Positions 1 through 5,601 of a stretch of DNA of 9,167 nt are shown piece by piece (position 1 is the first letter of the stretch; each line of letters opens with the position of its first letter). The position numbers and the translations under genes were made by a program. Origin of the DNA: Candidatus Parabacteroides intestinavium (GTDB lineage Bacteria > Bacteroidota > Bacteroidia > Bacteroidales > Tannerellaceae); the NCBI GenBank assembly GCA_019118725.1, contig DWYO01000025.1, forward strand, positions 1 through 9,167. Reading direction: 5' to 3'. The notes below the pieces were generated by a model. It saw nothing but the letters and a program-made list of their open reading frames with translations. It had not been told where the DNA came from and did no database searches.

Positions 1-9
1 AGCAGAGAG

Positions 10-810
10 ATGAATGGATTGGAAGCATTGATCCTGGGTATCGTACAAGGATTGACAGAGTATTTACCGGTAAGTAGTAGTGGGCATTTGGCTATCGGCT
101 CCGCGTTATTTGGTGTAGAAGGAGAAGAGAGCCTTGCGTTTACAATATTGGTGCATATAGCGACCGTATTGAGCACTTTGGTCGTTTTGTGGAAAGAAAT
201 CGCTTGGATATTCAAGGGGTTGTTTAAGTTTCAAATGAACGATGAGACACGTTATGTATTGAATATTGTAGTTTCCATGATTCCGGTGGGCATTGTCGGG
301 GTGTTTTTCATGGATGAGGTGGAGGCTGTATTTGGCTCCGGATTGCTGATTGTAGGGTGTATGTTGCTATTGACGGCTCTGTTGCTTACTTTCTCCTATT
401 ATGCTAAGCCCAGACAAAAAGAGCGCATATCGTTGAAAGACGCATTTATCATCGGATTGGCACAGGCATGTGCCGTTATGCCGGGGCTTTCCCGTTCAGG
501 AAGTACGATCGCCACCGGATTGCTTTTGGGAAATAAGAAAGAAAATCTGGCTCAATTTTCTTTCCTAATGGTGATACCGCCTATCTTAGGACAGGCTTTA
601 TTGGATGCTTTGAAGCTGATGAATGGCGAAAATATAGCGGGTAACACTCCTACCTCTTCCTTGCTGATAGGCTTTATTGCCGCGTTCCTGTCAGGCTGTC
701 TGGCTTGTAAGTGGATGATTAATATCGTCAAGAAAGGCAAACTGATTTATTTTGCTGTTTATTGTGCGATAGCTGGAATAGTGACACTGGCATGTTCGTT
801 AATGGGATAA
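10..810 (+). CDS. uppP: Undecaprenyl-diphosphatase (UppP/BacA)
   Basis: Integral membrane phosphatase that converts undecaprenyl diphosphate to undecaprenyl phosphate, the lipid carrier for peptidoglycan and O-antigen precursors; extra copies give bacitracin resistance in known systems. The 266 residues match the usual family length. Visible signatures are the Q13-x3-E17 form of the (E/Q)xxxE motif, the following SSSGH at 22-26, and PGLSRSGST at 158-166, which together form the active site of the family. Several hydrophobic segments (about 45-60, 85-100, 110-130, 217-233, 245-263) fit a polytopic protein. The start at 10 places QGLTE at the expected distance from the N-terminus. A TGA at 11-13 in another frame could be the stop of an upstream gene overlapping as ATGA, but only three codons of it are visible. 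It is the first visible gene of an operon with truB 6 bases downstream. Confidence 0.95.
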   Translation: MNGLEALILGIVQGLTEYLPVSSSGHLAIGSALFGVEGEESLAFTILVHIATVLSTLVVLWKEIAWIFKGLFKFQMNDETRYVLNIVVSMIPVGIVGVFFMDEVEAVFGSGLLIVGCMLLLTALLLTFSYYAKPRQKERISLKDAFIIGLAQACAVMPGLSRSGSTIATGLLLGNKKENLAQFSFLMVIPPILGQALLDALKLMNGENIAGNTPTSSLLIGFIAAFLSGCLACKWMINIVKKGKLIYFAVYCAIAGIVTLACSLMG

Positions 811-816
811 AGGCAA

Positions 817-1554
817 ATGATGGATTTTATAGCAGGAGAAGTTATTTATTTCAATAAACCCCTGACATGGACTTCGTTCGATCTGGTGAACAAATTCCGG
901 TACAAATTGTCGCGGAAGCTAAGGGTGAAGAAGATAAAGGTGGGACATGCAGGAACGCTTGATCCGTTGGCTACAGGCGTAATGATAGTCTGTACGGGGA
1001 AAGCCACTAAAAGAATCGATGAGTTTCAGTATCAGTCCAAAGAGTATATCGCTACGTTGAAATTAGGCGAGACGACTCCTTCTTTTGATTTGGAAAAAGA
1101 AATTGATGCGGTTTATCCAACGGCGCATATTACGCGAGATTTGGTGGAAAAGACACTGAAACGATTTGTCGGAACCATCGAACAGGTGCCTCCGGTCTTT
1201 TCTGCTTGTAAGATAGAAGGGAAAAGGGCATACGAATTAGCCCGGAATGGCGAGGAGGTCCCGTTGAAAGCAAAGACGTTGGTCATTGACGAAATAGAAC
1301 TGTTGGAATGTGAGCTGCCCGTTATAAAAATACGTGTGGTTTGCAGCAAAGGCACCTACATTCGGGCGTTGGCTCGCGATATAGGCGTAGCCTTGGATTC
1401 TGGCGCGCATCTGATAGCTTTGGAACGGACACGCATTGGCGATATTACGTTAGATAAATGTATGAGCCCGGAAGATATTGATGGTTTTTTGGAGAGGGAA
1501 ATATCCGATTCTCAACCTCAAATCACAACTAACATCGAACTTAAAAACAAATAA
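817..1554 (+). CDS. truB: tRNA pseudouridine(55) synthase TruB
   Basis: Isomerises U55 in the T loop of tRNAs to pseudouridine, acting in the cytoplasm on nearly all elongator tRNAs. The 245-residue protein carries the TruB hallmark block GHAGTLDPLATGV at 43-55, with the catalytic aspartate at D49. The conserved YIATLKLG stretch follows at 77-84, then the PPVFSACKIEGKRAYELAR region at 125-143 and SKGTYIRALARDIG at 177-190. Two ATG codons stand in tandem (817 and 820), so the true start may be one codon later. An AGG at 811-813 lies just upstream and directly follows the uppP stop. The tail after about residue 228 is polar and probably disordered. queA begins 5 bases downstream, so the two tRNA modification genes are almost certainly cotranscribed. 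Confidence 0.96.
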   Translation: MMDFIAGEVIYFNKPLTWTSFDLVNKFRYKLSRKLRVKKIKVGHAGTLDPLATGVMIVCTGKATKRIDEFQYQSKEYIATLKLGETTPSFDLEKEIDAVYPTAHITRDLVEKTLKRFVGTIEQVPPVFSACKIEGKRAYELARNGEEVPLKAKTLVIDEIELLECELPVIKIRVVCSKGTYIRALARDIGVALDSGAHLIALERTRIGDITLDKCMSPEDIDGFLEREISDSQPQITTNIELKNK

Positions 1555-1559
1555 AATAT

Positions 1560-2609
1560 ATGAAGCTCTCTAAATTCAAATTTAATTTGCCGGAAAAACA
1601 GATCGCTTTATATCCGGCCAAGAATAGGGATGAATCCAGATTAATGGTAGTCAACCGGAAAACAGGACAGATTGAGCACAAAATCTTTAAGGAAATCTTA
1701 GACTATTTCGGTGAAGGAGACACGTTTATCTTTAATAATACCAAAGTGTTTCCGGCACGTTTGTATGGAAACAAGGAAAAGACCGGAGCCCGCATCGAAG
1801 TGTTTTTGTTGCGTGAATTGAATGAAGAGTTGCGTCTTTGGGATGTTTTGGTAGACCCGGCACGCAAGATTCGTATCGGGAATAAACTGTATTTCGGTGA
1901 AGACGATTCAATGGTGGCAGAAGTTATTGATAATACAACTTCGCGTGGCCGTACGTTACGCTTCCTGTATGATGGTGACCATGACACCTTTAAGAAAGCG
2001 TTGTATGCTTTAGGGGAAACGCCGCTGCCTAAATATATCGATCGCCCTGTTGAGCCGGATGATGAGGAGCGTTATCAGAATATTTTTGCTACCGAAGAGG
2101 GTGCCGTGGTAGCTCCGGCTGCCGGTCTGCATTTTAGTCGGGAGCTGATGAAGCGGTTGGAGATAAAGGATTGCCGTTTTGCTTTCCTTACCTTACATTG
2201 TGGTTTAGGCAATTTCCGGGAAATAGATGTGGAAGATCTGACAAAGCATAAGATGGATTCCGAGCAGATGTTTGTGAATGCGGATGTGGTGGAAATTGTA
2301 AATGCAGCCAAGGACGCCGGCCATCAGGTGTGCGCTGTAGGCACATCGGTTATGCGTGCTGTAGAAACAGCGGTCAGCACTGACGGACATTTGAAGGAAT
2401 ATGAGGGATGGACGAATAAGTTTATCTTTCCTCCTTATGATTTCAGTTTGGCAACCAGTATGGTAACTAATTTTCATATGCCATTGTCGACTTTGCTGAT
2501 GATGACGGCTTCGTTTGGCGGATATGATTTGATTATGGAAGCATACGATGTGGCTTTGAAAGAGAAATATCAGTTTGGAGCTTACGGAGACGCAATGCTT
2601 ATCTTATAA
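1560..2609 (+). CDS. queA: S-adenosylmethionine:tRNA ribosyltransferase-isomerase QueA
   Basis: Transfers and rearranges the ribose of S-adenosylmethionine onto 7-aminomethyl-7-deazaguanine at tRNA position 34, giving epoxyqueuosine; the penultimate step of queuosine synthesis. Its 349 residues match the family length. Recognisable blocks are the N-terminal LPEKQIALYPAKNRDESRLM (10-29), NNTKVFPARLYG (59-70), GETPLPKYIDRP (152-163), GAVVAPAAGLHF (181-192), VGTSVMRAVET (260-270, the family more often has VGTTSVRALE) and TNFHMPLSTLLMM (303-315). No frameshift or internal break is seen. It lies 5 bases after truB and 14 before folK. The SAM synthase gene metK is about 0.9 kb downstream, so the enzyme that makes its cosubstrate is close by, though on a separate promoter. 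Confidence 0.97.
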   Translation: MKLSKFKFNLPEKQIALYPAKNRDESRLMVVNRKTGQIEHKIFKEILDYFGEGDTFIFNNTKVFPARLYGNKEKTGARIEVFLLRELNEELRLWDVLVDPARKIRIGNKLYFGEDDSMVAEVIDNTTSRGRTLRFLYDGDHDTFKKALYALGETPLPKYIDRPVEPDDEERYQNIFATEEGAVVAPAAGLHFSRELMKRLEIKDCRFAFLTLHCGLGNFREIDVEDLTKHKMDSEQMFVNADVVEIVNAAKDAGHQVCAVGTSVMRAVETAVSTDGHLKEYEGWTNKFIFPPYDFSLATSMVTNFHMPLSTLLMMTASFGGYDLIMEAYDVALKEKYQFGAYGDAMLIL

Positions 2610-2623
2610 TTGCTTCATTTCGT

Positions 2624-3094
2624 ATGAAAGCTTATTTAGGCTTAGGTACAAATATCGGGAATAAAAGGAGGAATCTGATTACAGCCGGAGCCTTGTTGGC
2701 CGAACAATGTGGTGACGTCTTATCAGTTTCTTCTTTTTATGAGACTCAGCCTTGGGGGTTTCATTCTGAAAATCAGTTCTTGAATGCGGCTCTTCTTTTG
2801 GAAACGGGAATGTCTCCCGAAGAGCTGTTGCACGAGACACAGCGTATTGAACGGGAAATGGGGCGGACCGAGAAAAGCAACGGCGTTTATCAGGATCGTG
2901 TGATTGATATTGATTTGTTGCTTTATGAGGATTGGGTTATGCAGACGGAGGAGTTGACTTTGCCGCATCCTTTGATGCATCAACGTGAATTTGTGTTGCT
3001 GCCATTGGCAGAGATAGCTCCTTGGGTAAAGCATCCGGTATTGGGAAAGACGATAGAGGAATTACGAGTCGCGAATTACGAATCAAATTTATGA
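2624..3094 (+). CDS. folK: 2-amino-4-hydroxy-6-hydroxymethyldihydropteridine diphosphokinase (HPPK)
   Basis: Transfers pyrophosphate from ATP to 6-hydroxymethyl-7,8-dihydropterin, the step before dihydropteroate synthase in folate synthesis. The 156 residues match monofunctional HPPK; no fused FolB or FolP domain is present. The N-terminal LGLGTNIGNKRRNL block is at 5-18 and the PWGF pterin-loop region at 43-46. The signature DRVIDIDLLLY lies at 91-101, with the magnesium-binding aspartates at D95 and D97. LPHPLMHQREFVLLPLAEIAP follows at 113-133. It is the last gene of the uppP-truB-queA-folK run. Its final codons lie on a 12-base near-repeat (3059-3084), so the C-terminal ten or so residues may be species specific. 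The TGA stop at 3092-3094 lies within a hairpin. Confidence 0.96.
   Translation: MKAYLGLGTNIGNKRRNLITAGALLAEQCGDVLSVSSFYETQPWGFHSENQFLNAALLLETGMSPEELLHETQRIEREMGRTEKSNGVYQDRVIDIDLLLYEDWVMQTEELTLPHPLMHQREFVLLPLAEIAPWVKHPVLGKTIEELRVANYESNL
3059..3084 (+). repeat. Near-perfect 12-base direct repeat at the folK 3' end
   Basis: GAATTACGAGTC at 3059-3070 recurs as GAATTACGAATC at 3073-3084, 11 of 12 bases identical with a 14-base period. It encodes the last residues of FolK before its stop. Short tandem AT-rich units of this kind occur at gene ends in Bacteroidales, but only two copies are seen, so chance is not excluded. Confidence 0.3.
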
Positions 3095-3114
3095 GTTGCT
3101 GTATAAGCACTCAT
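3091..3114 (+). other. Imperfect hairpin at the folK stop codon
   Basis: ATGAGT at 3091-3096 pairs with ACTCAT at 3109-3114. After a single bulged T (3097), GCT (3098-3100) pairs with AGC (3106-3108), closing a 5-base loop. This gives 9 base pairs starting inside the folK stop codon. The bases that follow are not a T tract, so it is not a canonical intrinsic terminator. It may protect the 3' end of the operon message or mark a processing point before the small downstream gene. Confidence 0.4.
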
Positions 3115-3147
3115 GAACTTACTAAATTATAAACTTACAAATTCAAA

Positions 3148-3330
3148 ATGAACGAGATAGAACGTGCTATGACCGGAAAGGGCCAAGTGTTTAAGAAGGC
3201 TAAGGCGGAAAAAGACGGAAAACCGAAACTTTCCGATTTCTTGCGCGGAACGCATGGTTCGGGTGCCGCAAAAATGCGTGCCGGGTTTAAATTAAAAAAA
3301 GCTTTGAGAAATACGCAAAAGAAAAAATAA
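3148..3330 (+). CDS. Small, highly basic hypothetical protein (60 aa)
   Basis: I do not recognise this family. The protein has 14 lysines and 4 arginines against 5 acidic residues, a net charge of about +13, and ends in KKK. There is no signal peptide, membrane segment or cysteine pair. A central LSDFLRGTHGSGAAKMRAGFK stretch (residues 28-48) is glycine-rich and less charged than the flanks. The ATG at 3148 is preceded by an A-rich leader without a Shine-Dalgarno sequence, as is usual for Bacteroidetes. It starts 53 bases after folK with no -7 box between, so it may be read from the uppP-folK transcript. Its stop lies 4 bases before the metK -7 box. The composition would suit a nucleic acid or ribosome contact; that is inference. 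A chance reading frame is possible but less likely given placement and composition. Confidence 0.6.
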   Translation: MNEIERAMTGKGQVFKKAKAEKDGKPKLSDFLRGTHGSGAAKMRAGFKLKKALRNTQKKK

Positions 3331-3334
3331 GTAT

Positions 3335-3342
3335 TATCTTTG
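3335..3342 (+). promoter_or_regulatory. Bacteroidetes -7 box for metK
   Basis: TATCTTTG followed by C matches the Bacteroidetes sigma-ABfr -7 consensus TAnnTTTG exactly. No TTTG lies 19-21 bases upstream (the nearest is 28 bases away), so the -33 box is weak or absent. The expected start of transcription near 3349 falls immediately before the structured metK leader, so the RNA would begin with that fold; this supports the call. Confidence 0.6.
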
Positions 3343-3354
3343 CATCCGATTTTA

Positions 3355-3401
3355 CGTGGATAGATTTGTATTGCTTGCAACCACAGGAAAAAATGCTAAA
3401 A
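3355..3401 (+). promoter_or_regulatory. Candidate SAM-II (metA-motif, SAM_alpha) riboswitch in the metK leader
   Basis: The leader RNA shows the ordered conserved blocks I know from SAM-II. P1 is GUGG 3356-3359 with CCAC 3381-3384. The P1 loop holds GAUUUG 3363-3368 and GCUUGCA 3373-3379 just before CCAC. An A-rich linker (3388-3393) leads to GCUAAA 3395-3400. The size of about 47 bases suits this compact H-type pseudoknot aptamer. GCA 3377-3379 can pair with UGC 3394-3396 as part of the pseudoknot. Position directly upstream of S-adenosylmethionine synthase and directly after a promoter box fits feedback repression by SAM. The SAM-I core (GAGG...GGCAAC) is not present. SAM-V has a similar core and is the main alternative. 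The downstream expression platform is not obvious. Confidence 0.75.
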
Positions 3402-3414
3402 ACATATCTCCTTT

Positions 3415-3430
3415 ATTGCCATTCGGCAAT
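3415..3430 (+). promoter_or_regulatory. Hairpin in the metK leader
   Basis: ATTGCC (3415-3420) and GGCAAT (3425-3430) form a perfect 6-bp stem with a 4-base loop, flanked on both sides by ATCTCCT. No T tract follows, so it is not a terminator. It lies inside a longer helix formed by 3352-3360 with 3438-3446 and may belong to the expression platform of the riboswitch. Confidence 0.5.
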
Positions 3431-3527
3431 CTCCTACTTCACGTAACAATTTATTAATCGCAGGGATGATAATAGGACGTTTTTCATTCTGTATTTAATT
3501 TTTCATTTTAATTATTCATTTAAAGAA

Positions 3528-4814
3528 ATGAGTTATTTATTTACCTCCGAATCGGTGTCAGAAGGACACCCCGATAAAGTAGCCGATCAAATATCGGATG
3601 CTTTGCTGGATGAGTTCTTGGCTTATGACAAGGACTCGAAAGTAGCTTGCGAAACCCTTGTTACAACTGGGCAGGTTGTCTTGGCTGGAGAAGTTAAATC
3701 GAAAGCTTACGTTGATGTACAAGACGTAGCTCGTAATGTCATTAAGAAAATCGGTTACACGAAGAGTGAATATCAATTTGAAGCGAAGTCGTGTGGCGTG
3801 TTTTCAGCAATCCATGAGCAAAGTGGTGATATCAACCGCGGTGTGGAACGCGAAGATCCTTATAGCCAAGGTGCGGGTGACCAAGGCATGATGTTTGGCT
3901 ATGCTACGAATGAAACGGCCAATTATATGCCTTTGGCTCTTGATTTGGCGCATAGTCTGTTGCTGGAATTGGCGGCTATCCGCAAAAATGAACCGAAGAT
4001 AATGCCCTATTTGAGACCGGACGCGAAGAGTCAGGTTACAATTGAGTATGATGATAACGGAAAGCCACTCCATATCCATACGATTGTAATCTCTACTCAG
4101 CATGATGAGTTTATCGAAGCCAAAGGCATCTCGCAGGAAGAGGCTGATAATGCCATGCAGAAGCGTATCGAGTATGATGTCAAGACCATTTTGGTCCCGC
4201 AGGTTAAGAAACAATATCCGGAGAATGTACAGGCGCTTTTTGATGACAATATCATTTATCATGTTAATCCTACCGGGAAGTTTGTGATAGGTGGTCCTCA
4301 TGGGGATACAGGCTTGACAGGTAGAAAGATCATCGTTGATACGTATGGCGGAAAAGGTGCTCATGGCGGCGGGGCTTTCTCCGGTAAAGATCCTTCGAAG
4401 GTAGACCGTTCAGCTGCGTATGCCGCACGACATATTGCCAAGAATTTGGTTGCGGCTGGGGTTGCTGATGAGATTTTGGTACAAGTCGCCTATGCGATAG
4501 GAGTTGCGAAGCCGATGAATATATTTGTAAATACATACGGTCGCTCAAATGTTAATATGACCGATGGCGAGATTGCGCAAAAAGTGGGCGAAATCTTTGA
4601 TATGCGTCCCAAAGCTATCGAGGAACGCTTAAAGCTTCGTAATCCGATTTACTTTGAAACTGCTTCTTATGGACACATGGGACGCCAGCCACAAGTGGTG
4701 CGTAAAGTGTTTAATTCGCGGTATATCCCGAAACCGGTCGTTTGCGATGTCGAACTCTTTACCTGGGAGAAGTTGGATTACGTAGACAAAGTAAAAGCTG
4801 CTTTCGGACTCTAA
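3528..4814 (+). CDS. metK: S-adenosylmethionine synthase (methionine adenosyltransferase)
   Basis: Makes S-adenosylmethionine from methionine and ATP, releasing phosphate and diphosphate; the product feeds methylation, QueA and polyamine routes. The 428-residue protein is longer than the roughly 384 residues of the E. coli enzyme, as is common in Bacteroidales. Signatures include GHPDKVADQISDA (13-25, with the ATP-contacting histidine), GAGDQGMMFGYA (115-126), GGPHGDTGLTGRK (255-267) and the glycine-rich GGKGAHGGGAFSGKDPSKVD (274-293), the P-loop-like signature of the family. The ATG at 3528 follows an AT-rich stretch and gives the standard N-terminus YLFTSESVSEGHPD. It has its own -7 box, a structured leader of about 180 bases with a candidate SAM-II aptamer, and a strong terminator, so it appears to be a monocistronic, SAM-regulated unit. 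Confidence 0.98.
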   Translation: MSYLFTSESVSEGHPDKVADQISDALLDEFLAYDKDSKVACETLVTTGQVVLAGEVKSKAYVDVQDVARNVIKKIGYTKSEYQFEAKSCGVFSAIHEQSGDINRGVEREDPYSQGAGDQGMMFGYATNETANYMPLALDLAHSLLLELAAIRKNEPKIMPYLRPDAKSQVTIEYDDNGKPLHIHTIVISTQHDEFIEAKGISQEEADNAMQKRIEYDVKTILVPQVKKQYPENVQALFDDNIIYHVNPTGKFVIGGPHGDTGLTGRKIIVDTYGGKGAHGGGAFSGKDPSKVDRSAAYAARHIAKNLVAAGVADEILVQVAYAIGVAKPMNIFVNTYGRSNVNMTDGEIAQKVGEIFDMRPKAIEERLKLRNPIYFETASYGHMGRQPQVVRKVFNSRYIPKPVVCDVELFTWEKLDYVDKVKAAFGL

Positions 4815-4827
4815 GGAAATAATGCAA

Positions 4828-4874
4828 AGAGGAAAGGTTGCCCGGGTGCTCCTTTCCTCTATTTGTTTTGTTTT
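4828..4874 (+). terminator. Intrinsic terminator of metK
   Basis: AGAGGAAAGG (4828-4837) pairs perfectly with CCTTTCCTCT (4851-4860), a 10-bp stem with a 13-base loop containing CCCGGG. It is followed by the T-rich run ATTTGTTTTGTTTT. It begins 13 bases after the metK stop. The T-rich run also contains the -33 box of the next promoter. Confidence 0.88.
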
Positions 4875-4893
4875 CTATTATTTTGTACATTTG
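4862..4893 (+). promoter_or_regulatory. Bacteroidetes promoter for the prolyl isomerase-MATE pair
   Basis: TTTG at 4862-4865, a 20-base spacer and TACATTTG at 4886-4893 match the TTTG-N19-21-TAnnTTTG consensus exactly. The predicted start near 4900 leaves a leader of about 18 bases before the ATG at 4918. The -33 box is part of the T tract of the metK terminator. Confidence 0.78.
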
Positions 4894-4917
4894 CTTCCGA
4901 AATAAAAAATTAAAGAG

Positions 4918-5601
4918 ATGATGACACGCCTATTGACAAGTTTGCTGATAGTTTTTATGACTTTGTCTGTTCCTTTTGCGCAGGCTCAGGCGCAAGGTGA
5001 GAAAGAAACCCTCGTATTAATCGATACGGATATGGGGAAGATCAAGGTGAAGCTTTATAATGATACCCCTTTACACCGGGATAATTTCATTAAAAACGTA
5101 AACGAACACCTGTATGACGGGTTGCTGTTTCATCGGGTCATCCGGCAATTTGTGATTCAGGCCGGAGACATTCATTCAAAAGGAGCGCCTGTTGAACAGC
5201 ATTTAGGAGATGGCGATCCGGACTACCGTATTCCGGCGGAGATTGTCTATCCCAAATATTTTCATAAAGCAGGGGCTTTGTGTGCGGCGCGTACCAGTGA
5301 TGACGTCAATCCTAAACGGGAGTCATCGGCATCGCAATTTTATATCGTTACCGGTTCTTTTTATACCTCCTTGGAATTGGATAAATGGGAAAAAGAAAAG
5401 AATGTCAAGTTTACTCCCGAACAGCGTGAAGCGTATATGATGGAAGGGGGACGCCCGGATTTGGACAACCAATATACGGTATTCGGAGAGGTTGTCAGCG
5501 GTATGAAAACTGTATTTAAAATACAGATGGTAGAGACCAATGAAGAAGATCGTCCGTTGAAGAATATCAAAATTAAGTCGATGAAGATTGTTGAGAAATA
5601 A
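4918..5601 (+). CDS. Exported cyclophilin-type peptidyl-prolyl cis-trans isomerase
   Basis: Catalyses cis-trans isomerisation of proline bonds, here probably in the periplasm. The 227-residue protein starts with a signal peptide: charged MMTRLL, hydrophobic core to about residue 20, and a likely cut after AQAQA near residue 25. The cyclophilin fold follows: FHRVIRQFVIQAGD at 71-84 carries the catalytic arginine (R73) plus F78 and Q81, GALCAAR is at 119-125, SSASQFYIV at 137-145 and YTVFGEVVSGM at 186-196. The position of the classical active-site histidine is tyrosine (Y186), as in some bacterial cyclophilins. A charged insert of about 30 residues (152-182) separates the SQFYI strand from the VFG strand, as seen in other Bacteroidetes members. 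Two ATGs stand in tandem at the start (4918, 4921). The MATE gene starts on the base after the stop, so the two are cotranscribed. Confidence 0.93.
   Translation: MMTRLLTSLLIVFMTLSVPFAQAQAQGEKETLVLIDTDMGKIKVKLYNDTPLHRDNFIKNVNEHLYDGLLFHRVIRQFVIQAGDIHSKGAPVEQHLGDGDPDYRIPAEIVYPKYFHKAGALCAARTSDDVNPKRESSASQFYIVTGSFYTSLELDKWEKEKNVKFTPEQREAYMMEGGRPDLDNQYTVFGEVVSGMKTVFKIQMVETNEEDRPLKNIKIKSMKIVEK

Noticed and set aside
1..13. Possible 3' end of an upstream gene with an ATGA overlap onto uppP
   Set aside because: A TGA at 11-13 in frame with bases 2-10 exists, but three codons cannot support a gene call.
3371..3380. TTGCTTGCAA as a small hairpin or operator palindrome
   Set aside because: The loop would be only 2 bases, and the sequence is explained by the conserved GCUUGCA block of the proposed SAM-II aptamer.
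3470..3490. Possible terminator with T run at the end of the metK leader
   Set aside because: The five T residues after GGACG lack a stable preceding stem; only a 4-base ACGT pairing across a large loop can be drawn.
3804..4364. 186-residue open frame on the - strand within metK
   Set aside because: It is fully antisense to a well-conserved metK region, has no family-like motifs and no promoter; it follows from metK codon use.
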